This document shows positions 31,356 through 44,389 of a DNA stretch of 64,000 bases, piece after piece. The DNA is from Sciurus carolinensis (lineage: Eukaryota; Chordata; Mammalia; Rodentia; Sciuridae). The stretch is taken from positions 77,393,440 through 77,457,439 of the forward strand of contig NC_062232.1 of assembly GCF_902686445.1 (NCBI RefSeq), read 5' to 3'. Position 1 is the stretch's first letter. Every line of letters begins with the position of its first letter. The notes under the pieces were generated by a model. The model was not told where the DNA came from. It worked only from the letters and a program-made list of their open reading frames with translations, and did no database searches. The position numbers and the translations under genes are program-made.

Positions 31356-33222
31356 AGTGTAATTCTGTTCTTAGCTATGAATAATGTCAAATATTCTTAA
31401 GATTTAATGATGAGACCATGACCTTATTCATCATTACTATAGCTTGTCAAAATATGAGGCAGAGACAGGTTCCTGAATGTGGAGAAAGGACATGAAAAGA
31501 AATTGTGTGAAAGATGAATTGTGGACAGGTTTGGAATAAAGTCCTAAAACTAGATAACAATCAAAGGAAATAAAAAATTGGCCGATAGCCAACTTCCTAT
31601 TATGGAAAAAAATAAAGATTGATAGGTCATTTTGTTACAGAAGAAGAGCTCCCAGAGCCTGAAGACAATAGATCAAAGCCAAAAGGAATAGTCAGTTGCT
31701 CTGTATAATAAAGATGAAGGAATGTTACAAATTTCTGAAATTTGAAAAGTCTTGGAAGTGAGAGAAAAGATAAAGTAAAGAAGGCAAGTAACATGGCAAT
31801 AAACTACAGGGTTGAAATTCTACATTTATGATAAAAATATTCCCTGAGACAGAAATGATAAAAAATAAATTCATTACTCTCAGTTGTTTTGTATAAGCAA
31901 TTATTGAGGGAAATCAAGAAAAATGAACTTGGTTTTAAATTGGGATCCCTGTAGGATAAAAATTAGAAGAGACTGTGATGAGCTGGAACAAAAATAAGGT
32001 TGAACATTCAGCAGAAACAACCTGGTTAATTAGGTAAAGATCACATACTGGGATGGCAGTGTGAGGAACTCTTGGACTCTCAACCCAGTGAAATTGCTAT
32101 AAATGGTGAGAATAACAAAAGAAAACAAAAAAATGAATGTATATAAACAGCCACTTAAAATCTCCAGAAACTTTCCTACTGTGATACAGCAAATAGAACA
32201 ACATTTACTTAAGAGGATATGCAGTAAGAACAGCAAGGGTCTATGATAATTGAGCTATGACCCATTCCTTTCTTTCCCCCAGCTCAGCATGATGGAAGCT
32301 CCAATCTGAGTGTGTAGTGCCAATAAGACAACATTGTATCTTCTGCCAGCTCCCAGTCAAACTCTGTAACATCTTCAAGGGGGTAAGTCCATCACTATTG
32401 CTTGTTCCCATTTAAAATTGGGAATTTTCAAAGAAGCCTCAAATTGTTGTTATTTTTCCTCAGTCCCCACCATTATCCTGCTAACCTGTTTTATAAGCCA
32501 TTTTCTCCATTCTAGCTTCCAAAAGGCAATCATCTCATACTAAGAATGGAAGCTGAAACTGACCCCCAAAGACTTGGCTCCTGGCTCCAGACAGATGCAA
32601 CAGAACTTGGAAAATCAGAATTACAGAATGAACTCCCAGGCCCACTGTCTGACTCAATCTGCTAAGTACATTTCTTGGCTTTTGTTCTCCATGAATGGTC
32701 CTTCCTATAAATTATAATGTTTCTGTGGGTTGGGAGAAGGCAGATTAGCTATCTTCCCAAATTGGCCAAACTACAAATAAATTAAATTTTCCTATTTATA
32801 TTATTTTTCTCTTACTCCTGATTCAGGTAAGGGAACCAAGTCCAGTCAGTCAGTATCTCCAGATTCAGGACACTATCCTGGGACCTGGTAACACCTCTAG
32901 TTCTGTATCATAGAAGTTATATTCTACTGGAGTGTGGAAGAAGGGCCACAGGATCCATGTGCCCTCTTGTACGTCAAAAGCTTTGTAGTAGGCTTGGCAG
33001 CTTGAATAGTGTGTCTTCATTGACATCTACCCAGTTTACCCATAGGGCATATATTCCCCACTAAAAGGGTCAAATCAAGATGGCCTGAGTCTAATGCAAG
33101 ACTGACGCAAATACCAAAATCAACCAGTCATATATGATATAAATGGGAAAAAGAGAAAATCCACAATCATGTCAACAGGCGAAGGTAAAGTGCTTGACAA
33201 AATCCAACTCTACTTCATGTTA
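31356..33222. other. Unrecognised intergenic DNA
   Basis: About 1.9 kb without a gene, SINE or LTR that I can identify. Confidence 0.35.
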
Positions 33223-33238
33223 AAAACACTCAACAGCA

Positions 33239-33465
33239 GAGTGTGGTAGCACACACATGTAATCTCAGCAACATGGGAGGCTGAGACAAGAGGATTGCAA
33301 TTTGAGACCAGCCTTGCAAATTTAGCTAGTTGCCTCAGCAACCTAGCAAGATCCCATGTCAAAATTTTTAAAATAACAAGTGAAAAAGACTGGAGATGTA
33401 TCTCAGTGGTAAAGTGCCCTTGAGTTCAATCCCCAGTACCAAAACAAACAAACAAACAAACAAAC
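33239..33465 (+). repeat. B1-dID dimeric SINE
   Basis: The left half is 7SL/B1-like (GTGTGGTAGCACACACATGT, then GGGAGGCTGAGACAAGAGGA) and the right half ID-like (GGAGATGTATCTCAGTGG, then AGTTCAATCCCCAGTACC). The tail is (AAAC)n. It is flanked by a 16-bp target duplication with one mismatch (33223-33238 and 33466-33481). Confidence 0.9.
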
Positions 33466-33481
33466 AAAACACTCAATAGCA

Positions 33482-33650
33482 AGGTGTGGTAACACACATC
33501 AGTAATCCCAGCAACTCCATAGACTAGACAGGAGGATCACCAGTTCAGCAACTTAGTAAAATTCTGTCTCAAAATTTAAAAAAATTTAAAAATACTTAGG
33601 AGGTAGCTCAGTGGTATAGCATTTCTGGGTTTAGTCTCAGTAACACAGTT
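33482..33650 (+). repeat. Second B1-dID SINE, directly adjoining
   Basis: It starts at the base after the right target copy of the previous SINE. The B1 half (GTAATCCCAGCAACTCC) is shortened and the ID half (AGGTAGCTCAGTGGTATAGC) is degenerate. Confidence 0.8.
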
Positions 33651-36584
33651 CTTCATAGAAAATGTACAAATAGCCAAAAACAAATGGAAATGTGCTAAAT
33701 ATTATTAGATTTTAGTGCTATATTTCACTCTCTGAAAATAATAAAAACCATTAAATTGTATACTTTTAAAGTAAATTGTAAAGTGAAGAATATCTTGAGA
33801 AAAATATGTTAAAGAGGAGAAATTTACCTTGCAAGAATCCTAGGCTAATTTGTGGCAGAGGAGGTATTCCCATCATAGCTGTGAGGGAAAGCTGGATCTA
33901 CTTTATTAAATATTTAAAGAAGAGTGGTCAAAATTAGCCCCTAAATGGGGATCCCTAAAAGGATATCAGTCTAGAAAAATTTATTCCAGCTCAAGTTATT
34001 TTGTACTGGCCCCAAATAATTACAAATGAAATTGGGCCATTTGACTATCACTAATGATACATTTTGAAATTTGACAATATTTGAAATTGAATTCTAATTA
34101 CACTCCCATAAAAGGTATCAGGCACAAGGTTTTGCCAACCACTATCCTAAGCACAATGCCAAAGTTTTCCATTCTCATTGCCTTATTTCAGGAATAGTTG
34201 TGACTTTAAAAGTGAAGAATTTTAGAGATAACAAAGTTGTTTTGTCCATTTGTGCAGAAAATTTTAAGAATAAACACCTTCTGGGTTAAACCATCATAAA
34301 CTAATCTTCTGAGAACAATTTCTTTCTCATCATATTCCCAATGATGAAACTTATGTGCTCTCTTCCTAAAATGGCCTTTTCTGAAGATTTTACCTATCAT
34401 ACTATGTGTTATGTGGGGTGGTTAGCTCAAGTTGTGAGAATCTCCCTCTAGGGTCAATTCAATATTTTGTGAGACTATAGAATAAAGCAGCCCTCTCCTG
34501 ATACATAAGTGTGAGTTAAAATCTGTTTACCATAAAAAAAGAATTATATTTGAAAACAGAGCTGTTTCAAATGCTTCATACACAGTATTCAAACATGTAT
34601 CTGAGACCTCGTATCAGCAATAAGTACAAAGCAGCTAGGACAATCAGCACCATTAAGGAAACTAACATCCGTGAATCCTATCTCCCATGATATCAATAAG
34701 AGCAAATTTACAGTGCAGAATATGAATGTTTTTATCTTTATATGTAGGCATTTTTATTTAAACAAAACTGACAGGTCAAAAGAGAAAAAGATGTAACAGT
34801 AGGGCCCTCCCTTATGAGTCGTCTGTGATCTAATATCCTCATGGGTTGGGTCTTTGTTGTTTTAGTGATATAATTTTGAGTTGCCCTGCAAATCCAATCA
34901 AGATTTTAGGGTATTTTTATAAAGAGAATGAAATTAAAGAAAATAATCATGTTTTATACTTACAACCACATTCCCTTTAAGAGCTCTGTTTGCCCATCTA
35001 AGTTATTAATTAGATAAAATATTGCTAGTTGTTTTGTCCCAGTAATGACTGTGGTGGGAATAGAGCACAAGCTGAAATTTTCGATTACCCTGTCCCCAAA
35101 GGAAAGCATCTAAAATGTGATGTATTCAAGCAAATAATTTGATTTCCTTATTTTCTGGCTTATTTTTTATTATCTAAATCCAAGAGTCAAAAACTAGAAT
35201 CATGTTAGGATTGAATACTAACTAGTTGATGTTTCCACTCACAGTCACCTTACTAAATAAAGGATTTAAATTGTCAATAAATGATGAATTTCCATTATTT
35301 TTATATCAGTCATCACCTCAGATATTCTCTGTACTGTTAGTGATAAATGGAGTAATTTAGTGTCAAAAATAATATGAGTCAATCATTTCAGAGTTGCATT
35401 TTTTGAAAATGGAGAATAACAATTTCAAGTGAAAGACAAAGAGTTCTTACTCTACCCTGTTCTCAGGCTCTATTTTAGACAGAAAGAGTCTTTTTAAAGA
35501 ATCGTGTAGGTGAGTAGAGCTGTCACAATGGGATTTCAGACAGCTCTACACTGTATACAATTTGAACAACAGACAAGGAGGAAAGTGAAAATTACCCCGT
35601 GGAAACTGTGGCACCATCTATCAGGTGCCCATTATTCTTACTGAATTTCATCACATTTGTTGTGTACCACATGTATTTCCAAGTTTGGAATTTGCATGGT
35701 AGTTTCTTTTGAGTTACAATCTCATTTGTTGATCAAATTGAAGCTATTCAAGTGGAACATTGTATAGCATTCAAATATGAAACTGAAAACTCTCCTTATT
35801 TCCCTAGGAGCTGTCTCCTCCTCCAAGCAGAAGTTCTTAAAAAGGCTCTCTGCTCAACAGGTTGTGTCAAAGTATGTCAGTTTGCTAATTATTTTTTTAA
35901 ATATAATAGTCAATTTAGTATGCTAAATGCATATTCTGACATCCTCAGGAGGCCAGCATGACCTGCTGTAAGTGATCAAAACAGGAATACCAGCCCCAAA
36001 AGGGAAAAGCAACTACAAAATTATTCAATATTGAGTTAAGAAAAGGAAGTGGAAATATGAGCAGTCTTCAAAGAGTGATATACATACGTTCAGGTTTAAG
36101 ATCCTTCTCTGAAAAAGAATCTATTAGAACACATTCTCTATTCTTTCTTCATTTTTAATGGGACTTCTGTTGTGCTACTGCCTCTCTTAAATATCATTAA
36201 CAAACCAGTAAGATTAAATTTTTCCACTAGTAATTAAATCACACAACAAATCACAAATAAATGCAAGTGTTGCTCCTTACCCAAAGGTCAGTAAGATAGT
36301 AAGATTCTGTTGCTTTTTCCTTTCTAGGAAAGAAGATACTAAATTCATTGTTTTCTAATATAAATTCACTGCTATATTATGAAGTATTCCTCACTGGTGA
36401 TAATTTATTTGCTGTCTTTAATCCCTCTCTTCTTCTGTATGATTCTCCATTTCTGTCATGTCCAGTTTTTAAGAACAGAACTTCTACAGAGATCACCTAC
36501 TTTACCCCACAAACGTTACTTTTCCACAAGCAGGCTTCAGATCTAGAAATTCCCACTAGGCTTAGAAAAGTAATACATGTCTGT
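33651..36584. other. Unrecognised AT-rich DNA
   Basis: Nearly 3 kb in which I identify neither genes nor repeats. All open frames are short and motif-free. It may be unique sequence and so a useful anchor for mapping the locus. Confidence 0.4.
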
Positions 36585-36965
36585 ATTAGACAACTTTTTC
36601 ACTGCTGGAACCAAAAGACATGACATGAACAATTAGAGGAGGAAAAGTTTATTTGGGGCTCAGGGTTTCAGAGGTCTCAGTCCATAGATAGTCAACTCCA
36701 TTTCTTGAGACACGATACCGATACCAGGAAGAAGAGAGAAAGCTCTGCTCAACAAGGACAAAATGTATACCCCAAAGGCACACCCCCAATGACCCACCTC
36801 CTCCAGCTGCATCCTTCCTGCCTTCAATTACCACCCGGTTAATCTCTATCAGGGAATTAATGCTCTGATTAAATTAAGACTCTCATAACCCAGTCATTTC
36901 ACCTTTGAATATTCTTGCGTTGTCTCACATATGAGCATTTGTGGAACACCTCACAGTGAAACCAT
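36585..36965 (-). mobile_element. MaLR-like LTR, antisense
   Basis: It contains GGAGGAAAAGTTTATTTGG (antisense polyadenylation region), then a GTCTCACATATGAGCATTTG stretch near its right end. It is homologous to the block at 41835-42262, which supports a repeat family. Confidence 0.6.
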
Positions 36966-37285
36966 AATAATGTTTCCGTAAGTTTTAAATTTCTAAACAC
37001 ACACAAAAAATATTGAGCTGGGAAATAAGCATCAGTAACAGTTTTCTTTGTTCATTTTAGATTATGAGCATTTTTAGGCTCATTTGTGGCAAAATTTGTC
37101 ATGTGAATTCCTTACACTTGAATATCGCTACCACTGAGAATGCTCACATCCTTGCCAATAAAAATAGAGCAGAGAGAATTTAAGGAATATCTAGTAGGTG
37201 ATGACCACTACTCATTTGCCCAGCTTCCTTCTCCAGTCCAAGCACATGCTAACTCCAGTTCTATATTTCATTCCTCTTACACTTT

Positions 37286-37371
37286 ATTTTTTTTGTGGTA
37301 CTGGGGATTTGAACCCAGGGCCTTGTGCTTGCAAGGTAAGCACTCAACCAACTGAGCTATATCCCCAGCCC
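37286..37371 (-). repeat. ID SINE, antisense
   Basis: A T-rich start is followed by GGTACTGGGGATTTGAACCC (antisense B box) and CAACTGAGCTATATCCCCAG (antisense A box). A 147-codon frame crossing it is partly this SINE and not a gene. Confidence 0.9.
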
Positions 37372-37849
37372 TCATTCTTCTTGATGTCAATGCTTCAAAA
37401 GAAAGATAACATGCTCCGTAAATCTCACACCAAGAATTACTCCGATAGTATACTCATTCCCAACAGTTCTTGTTTCGCTAAAAGACAGAAAATTTCTTTT
37501 TTTCACATGTACATTTTTCAAAGAAAATTAACAAGGATAGCAACAAAGGATTTTTTTAAAAAGTATATTCTGATAGTCATGGCTAAGGGAGAAAATTTGT
37601 TTTTGTGGATTATTTTTTCTTACTCAGAAGGCACCAGATGAAAATAACTGCATAGAATGCAATTTCCTTTTTTTAAAGATAGGAAGCGAAAGAAAAACTT
37701 TTCAGTATATTTTCCATTTTGAGTAACCCAGCTTTTAGGAATGTTAAGACTTTTTTTTTCCTTTGTAAGCTACTTGAAAGATCTTTATTAAAGATTTAGC
37801 CATATTTCTGGATGATTGTATTTTGCATGGTTTGGGGTCAAATAAAAAT

Positions 37850-38225
37850 AATTTTACTATAATTTTTATATATACATAACATAAAATTTACCATTTTAAC
37901 CACTTTAACTGTACAATTCAGTGGCATTAATACATTCACAATGCTGTGTATCCATTTCTACTATGCATTTTCAAAATACTTTTATCATCTCAAACAGAGG
38001 CACTGCACTCACAAAACAATAACTTTCCATTTCCCCTTATTTTCAGAGCCTAGAAACCTCTATTCTACTTTCTGTCTCTGTGAATTTGCTAATTCTAGAT
38101 ACTTCATATAAGTGGAATCTGACAATATTTTCCTCTTCTATCTGAATTATTTCACCTGGAATACTATTTTCAAAGTTTATCTATGTTATGGGATGTATCA
38201 GAATCCCATTCCCTTTTTAAAGAAA
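37850..38225 (-). mobile_element. Old L1M 3' UTR fragment, antisense
   Basis: ATACATAACATAAAATTTAC, then ACAATTCAGTGGCATTAAT and GCTAATTCTAGATACTTCAT: the well-known ancient L1M tail order. Confidence 0.75.
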
Positions 38226-38239
38226 TTTTTAAAAAAGCA

Positions 38240-38458
38240 GGGCTGGACATTATTGGCAAACACATATAAGCCCAGCACCTCTGGAGGCTGAGGCAGGAAG
38301 ATCATAAGTTCAAAGTCATCCTCAGAAACTTAGGGAGACTCTAAGCAACTTAGCTAGACCCTGTCTCAAAATTTAAAAAGTGAAAAGGGCTGGGGGTGTA
38401 GCTCAGTGGTTAAGCACCCTGGTTTCAATCCCTTGCTCCAAAAAAAATTTTTTTAAAA
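38240..38458 (+). repeat. B1-dID dimeric SINE
   Basis: B1 half with CTGGAGGCTGAGGCAGGAAG and CCCTGTCTCAAAA, then ID half GGGCTGGGGGTGTAGCTCAG and an A-rich tail. Confidence 0.92.
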
Positions 38459-39234
38459 AGCAGGAATACTATAAAAACTGTCACTGAGTAATAATTCAGA
38501 AGAAAAATGAGATTAACAATAATTAAGTGGATTTCATACATCATTTATTAGCTATATTTACTAAGAGTTGTGAATAAAATCTGATATTCTATTAAGCTTC
38601 GAACTTTAGGTTGTACTGGTAGAAAAGACTAAAATGGTTACCAAAATAATTCTGTTAATGTCCATAAAATATCCAGACCAGTTCAATGCCCACCCTCTTG
38701 AAATTCTGAAGATTAGTGAGAATAGATGTAAAGAGACAGATTAAACTCTAGAAAAACAAGTGAAGGGGAAAAGAAAGCCTATCAGTTCAGGCAATGGGTA
38801 GCAGAGATTCTTCATTAGCCTGTATTCTTTCTTCTCATCAGTAATCTTAAATTTAAAAATTATTTCTAATTGGGAAAATACAATTTAAAATATATTCCAA
38901 GGTACCTAAATTAGTCCTAAATCACCTGGTTCATTTTTTCCAAAAATGAAGGCACAATACCATCAAAAGGAAAATTTCTCACCATGTAAAAGTCCAGGGG
39001 AATCAACTAAACAATGGTTCACTGGGAGGTTTTTTTTAACTGAATACTGTGTCTCCACGGATAATACAAAGAATTAGAGAAATGAATTTAAATATTAAAA
39101 TCAAGTAATCTGATTGGGTTGAATCATGACTCCACAAAGCCTCATTGGCAATAAGCTCATAGTCAGATGTCAGTGGCATTTTTTTGTTTACTCTCTCATG
39201 AAACCTTCTGTGGGATCAAGAGTAGCCTTTGGTA
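38459..39234. other. Unrecognised AT-rich DNA
   Basis: No gene or repeat identified. Confidence 0.35.
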
Positions 39235-40390
39235 TAAAGGCCAAATTTTTAATCTTTAGTGACTTTATTCTTTTAACTATCCTTTACTAGTTTAGTTGCT
39301 TCACAGAACATCAAGGAATAAAACTGCTGTAAATCTTCCTTTGCTGATTTTGGACAGAAGCTTTCAACTTATCTGGATATATACCATACAGAGTGGTTAT
39401 TGGATAATAGGTTTTATAAGCAACTGCCAAATCCTCTTCCAATGTGGCTGTATCATTTTCCATTCCCATTAGCAGTGAACGAAAGTTCCTATTGCTCCAT
39501 ATGTGTCTTCCAAGTGACTGTACTGTTTTTTACACCCACCAGCAGTGAGAGTTTATATTTTCCTATGACTTTGCCAGAATTTGATATAGCCAGTGCTTTA
39601 TATTTTAGTTATTTGAATCTGTGTCTAGTGATACCTCACTCATTTTAATTTGAAATCCTGTATTGACACATGATGTTCAGCATATTTTTATATGATTGTT
39701 GCAATCTACAGACCTTTGCTGAGGTATCTGCTCAGATCTTTTATTCATTTTTTTAATTGAGTTGTTTTCTTAATGTAATTTTGAGGATTCTTTGTATATT
39801 TTACAAATTAGTCAGGTATGTGTTTTGTGAAGATTTTTCTTGCAGTCTCTGGTTCTCTTTTGATTCCCTTAGCAGTGTCTTTCACAAAGACGAGCTAATT
39901 TTAATGAAGTTCAGCTTATTGTTTCTTTCTTTCACAGATCCCATGCTCTTGGTATTGTACTAAGAGGTAATGACCAAACCCAAGGTCACCTAGATTTTTT
40001 TCCCATGTTATTTTCCAGGTGTCTTATACTTTTAAAGTTTACATATATGCCCTATTTTTAATTAATTTTTGTAAAATGTGTAAGATCTATGTCTAGAATC
40101 TGGTGGGTTTGAGTTTTTCTTTGTTTTGTTCATTTTTGTTTGTTTGCTTGTTTGCATGTAGGTATTAAGTTGCTCCAACATGAATTGTTAAAAGAATTAT
40201 TCTTTTTCCCCTGAATTACAATTGCTCCTTTGTCAAAGATCAGTTGACTCTTTTGCTTGGGTCTATTTCCAGCCTCCTCATTCTGTACCACGGGTATATT
40301 TATTCTTTTACCAATTCCACACTGTGTTAATTACTCTAGCTCTGTAGTATTAGGCTTTCAACTTTGTTCTTTTCCTTAAATATTGTGTTG
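39235..40390 (-). mobile_element. Old antisense L1 (ORF2 C-terminal half)
   Basis: Landmarks in antisense order: TATCTGGATATATACCATAC, CATTCCCATTAGCAGTGAAC, TTTGTCAAAGATCAGTTGAC and ATTACTCTAGCTCTGTAGTA. No frames survive. Confidence 0.8.
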
Positions 40391-40429
40391 AACTTTCTGA
40401 GTTCTTCCTTTTCATATAAATGATAGGGT

Positions 40430-40815
40430 TATTTTGTAAATAACCACAAAATAATGAGGAGGTACTTTAAAATATTTTTAATTCTGGCAAAATATATCAA
40501 ATTTACTGTCTTAATCATTTTAAAGTGTAAAGTTTAGTAGTGTTAAATATGTTTACATTATTATACAATATATCTCTCAAACTTTTTTGTCTTGTAAAGT
40601 TTCATCTCTTTACCCATGAAACCACAAATGTCCATTTCCCCCTTTATTATAAGGGAGGAGGAACCATTTTCCTCCTTGATTCTCTGAGTTTAACTACTTT
40701 ATATACCTCATATAAATGCAACTACACAGTACTTGTCTTTTTGTTTAGCCTATTTCACTTAGCAAAATGTGCTTGAAGTTATGTTGTAGCATGCAACTGA
40801 ATTTCCTTTGTATTA
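40430..40815 (-). mobile_element. Old L1M 3' UTR fragment, antisense
   Basis: It has AATTCTGGCAAAATATATCA, then TAAAGTGTAAAGTTTAGTAG, parallel to the 37.85-kb fragment. Confidence 0.65.
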
Positions 40816-40849
40816 AGTTTGAATAATATTTACTTGTATGTGTATGTGT

Positions 40850-41007
40850 GTTGGTGGCTCATACCTATAATCCCAGCAATTTGGGAGGCTGATGCAGGAG
40901 GATTACAAGTTCAAAGTCAGCCTCAGCAATTTAGCAAGATCCTGTCTCAAAATAAAAAATAAAAAGGCCTGGGGATGTGGCTGAGTGGTTAAGCACCCAT
41001 TATAAAA

Positions 41008-41038
<31 letters not shown>

Positions 41039-41041
41039 ATG
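40850..41041 (+). repeat. B1-dID dimeric SINE with (AAAT)n tail
   Basis: B1 half CATACCTATAATCCCAGCAA, ID half GGCCTGGGGATGTGGCTGAG with the B box lost, then an AAAT repeat (about 41003-41040). Confidence 0.9.
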
Positions 41042-41099
41042 AGTAAACTTCAGGGTTTTTGTAGCTATTCTTTTTTTTATTTTACATTAATAGGTAACA

Positions 41100-41420
41100 A
41101 TTTTATTTTTTTAATTTTTGTTAATTTTTTTAATTTTTAGACTGCATTTTGATTCATTGTATACAAATGGGGTACATCATTTCATTTCTATGGTTGTATA
41201 CAATGTAGATTCATACCATTCGTATAATCATACATGTACATAGGGTAATGATGTCTGTCTCATTCCACCATTTTTCATACCCCCTCCCTCTCATTTCCCT
41301 CAACATAATCTAAAGTTTCTCCATTCTTCTCTCACCTCCCACTCCCCTACCCCCATTATATATCATCATTCACTTAATATCAGAGAAAACATTCAGTCTT
41401 TGGTTTTTTGGGATTGGTTT
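41100..41420 (-). mobile_element. L1 3' UTR fragment, antisense
   Basis: AGACTGCATTTTGATTCATT, then ACAAATGGGGTACATC and a pyrimidine-rich tract. It is the same 3' UTR as the young L1s in this window, truncated just at the ORF2 end (near 41400). Confidence 0.85.
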
Positions 41421-41834
41421 TATCAAAGATAACAGATGGAGATTTCCCTCTACTCTTAGTTTACTGAAAGATTTTTTGTTTGTTTCTTTTAATCATGAAT
41501 GGATGTTAGTTGTTCTCATATTTTACTTCTTTGTTATTGCACTCTATTTCTTGCAAAATTTGTTATGTAGTTAAAAGGATGTTAGGTCTCTTTTTAGACA
41601 GTGTTTCTTAGTATTAGTAATAGCAGATATTTGGCATACCTACTAGATACTAAGGCCTGAGAGGTGTCTGTGTTTTCTCTTTTTCCATGCTTAGTTCTTT
41701 AGTTCAGTATTACAGTCTCAAGTTCTAGTTTTACCTCCAATAGGCTATTTTATATTTATAACTTGTAGGTCTATAGATCATCAATATGACTCATGTAGTG
41801 CCATCAGTGCTTATTAAAAAATGATATCACCTGT

Positions 41835-42262
41835 TTTGATTAGCTTTTTTGTCACTGTAGCTAACAGACCTAACAAGAATAGTGTAGAGGAGGAAAACTT
41901 TATTTCAACCTATAGTTTCAGATGTTCAGTCCATGGTCAGCCAACTCCACAACTTTGGGCCCAAACTGAGGCAGAAGAGCATGGCCCAAGGAAAGCAGGC
42001 AACAAGAAGGAGAGAGAGAGAGCAAAGAGCTCCTTTTACCAGGGACAAAATATAAATCCCAAAGTCACATCCCTGGTGATCTACTTCCTCCAGCCACACC
42101 CTACCTGCCTACTATAAACAACCAATTAACCCATGTTAGTGGGTTAATCCTCTGAATAGGTTAAACCTCCCATAATCTGATCATTTTCATCTCTGAACAT
42201 TCTTGTATTGTCTCACACATGAGTTTTTGGGGGACAGTAAATATCCAAACCATAACACTTCA
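41835..42262 (-). mobile_element. MaLR-like LTR, antisense
   Basis: GGAGGAAAACTTTATTTC (antisense signal region) through TTGTCTCACACATGAGTTTT and CCAAACCATAACA. Homologous to 36585-36965. Confidence 0.6.
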
Positions 42263-42644
42263 AAATCTTTTTTTCTAGAAATTGGGACAGAAAAATAACA
42301 CAATTTCAGAGAAATATCAGTTATTTTCCTGTGTCTCAAGGCAGATGGTAAAGTTTCTAAATAAACATGTAAAGTTTGTGAAGATAGGTTTTCCTCTATA
42401 TTTAGAATTTAATGAGGGGAGAAAATCTTAGGTGTCTCCTTATATTATAGCCTTAAACAGCTTGATAATCACCTTAGTTCTTCACTAAATGCTGAAATAA
42501 TAAATAACGTTATAAATTAATCTAGTGTATTTTAATTTCTTTCCTAAATATTATTCTAATTAACATTGCTATCTTTCAATTATCATTCAAAGTTTTATTT
42601 ATCATACTTTTTCATTATTCTGGGTCAATTCGACTTGAAATGTA

Positions 42645-42840
42645 AAAAGTTGGGTTTTGGTATTAGGAGACCTAGGTTTGAAATCACTCTACTTCAGCTT
42701 TCTCGTTGGTTAAAAAAGAAAAAAGAAATTGTTCATATTATAGAATAATTGAAATAATTAAATGAGATGTATTTGAGATTCTATCCAAATTACCACTGTT
42801 TGCATAGCAGATGTTCAATGAAGATTTGTTACACATAAAT
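42645..42840 (-). repeat. MIR fragment
   Basis: GACCTAGGTTTGAAATCACT, then TTCAGCTTTCTCGTTGG and AATTAAATGAGATG match an antisense MIR. Confidence 0.7.
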
Positions 42841-43867
42841 CTGGGAAATTTCAAATTTAATATCCGGATTGTTTTCTTATGAACAGCAAACCAATTCTAT
42901 TAACACAAATGGGCTAAATACCAGTTGTTACAATTTCTTGACTAAATGAAAAAACAGAACAAGCCCATTTCACTTTTTCAAAAATTTATTTTCATTAGAA
43001 AATCACACACATATAAACATACAGTTTCAAGTTGGTAACTGGATTCTACATCTCACTCATAGTTTGTTTTTTGGGGGGGCTTGTTATTAGTTACTGAGGG
43101 ATGTGCTAAAATCTCATACTGAAATTGGAAATTTTATTTATTAGATCTGTTCATTTTTGATTTATGAATTTAAAGGTATGTCTTTAGGCAACTACAAATT
43201 TCAAATTGCTATATCTTTTGAAAATAGAAATCTGTATCATTATTAAATATCTTTCTTTATCTCTGTATATTCATCTTTTCATATATCCAAATGGGTTAAT
43301 ACATCACTTTTTGTCATTGACATTTGTATGGTCTTTTTCAAGCCTTTTCTTTTAATTGTTTGTATTCTTATATTTATGACTTCTTTCTTGTGAGTAGATG
43401 TATGTTTCTATTTTTTAATGCCAAATCCAACAATCTCATTAATTTGAGTATTCTTAAAACACTTAATAGTTACATATACATGTGTGTTTATACCTACTGT
43501 CTTTACCCTTAATTACTATTTGCATTGTCTGTTATGGTCTTTTAAAGTCTCTTCACTTCACTTGGATTAAGTAAATCTTTAATATTCCATTCCCCCTATT
43601 ACCTTTGTAACTATACATTCTTTTACTCTTTTTATTTGATACTTGATATTTCTCAACATCTATCCTTGACTTATTAAAGTCTACTAATCTCAGTAGTTTT
43701 ACTACCACTAGATAACGTAAGAACCTTCAAACACATTAAGTTAAAGTATTTCACTCCCACATCTGTAATATATTTGCTACATGCTTTTATTTTAAATGCC
43801 AAAAGTAACATCATCATTATCATTATCATTTTCTAAGTGAATTTTAACTTCATGTTATGTGTATGTA
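42841..43867. other. Unrecognised AT-rich DNA
   Basis: No gene. Short open frames only. Confidence 0.35.
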
Positions 43868-44250
43868 TTAGCTTGTGAGAGCTTCCATAAAGAAATACCA
43901 TTGACAGGGTGGCTTAATGGCAATTTAATTTCTCACAATTTTGGAGGCTACATGTACACAATCAAGGTGTTGACAAGTTTAATTTTTTTCTGACGCCTCT
44001 TTCCTTGGCTTACAGGTGGCTACTTTTTTGTTCTTCCTTCACATGCTCATTCCTCTGTGTTTTCCATGTCTTAATCTTCTCTCTTTATAAGGACACGCTT
44101 ATGACCCACCCTAAGGATCCCATTTTAATTTAATTGTCACATTGAAGACTCTGTCTCCAAAAATAGTTACATTTCAATGTAGTGGGAATTAAGACTTAAA
44201 TATATGAATTGGGGGGGTGGAGTGGAGATACAATTTAGCCCATAGCAGCA
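43868..44250 (-). mobile_element. MaLR (MLT/MST-type) LTR, antisense
   Basis: It reads GTATTAGCTTGTGAGAGCT, AATTTAATTTCTCACAATTT (antisense of the AAATTAAA signal region), ATAAGGACACGCTTATGACC and TAGCCCATAGCAGCA. This is the antisense order of MaLR LTRs. Confidence 0.75.
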
Positions 44251-44389
44251 TGTGTTTACTGATTTAATAATTCTTTATCCAGTCCGTTTCTTCATGCTGC
44301 AAGCCTAAAACATTCTCTTTAATATTTTCCTCAATGTGACTCTGTTGTTACAAAATTATGTTGATTAGAAACATTTTATTTTCCCTTCA

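Noticed and set aside
33438..33470. CRISPR-like or satellite repeat
   Set aside because: This is the (AAAC)n tail of a SINE. There are no spacers or conserved repeat-spacer period anywhere in the window.
37198..37641. 147-codon plus-strand frame
   Set aside because: Its middle is an antisense ID SINE and the rest is low-complexity AT-rich sequence.
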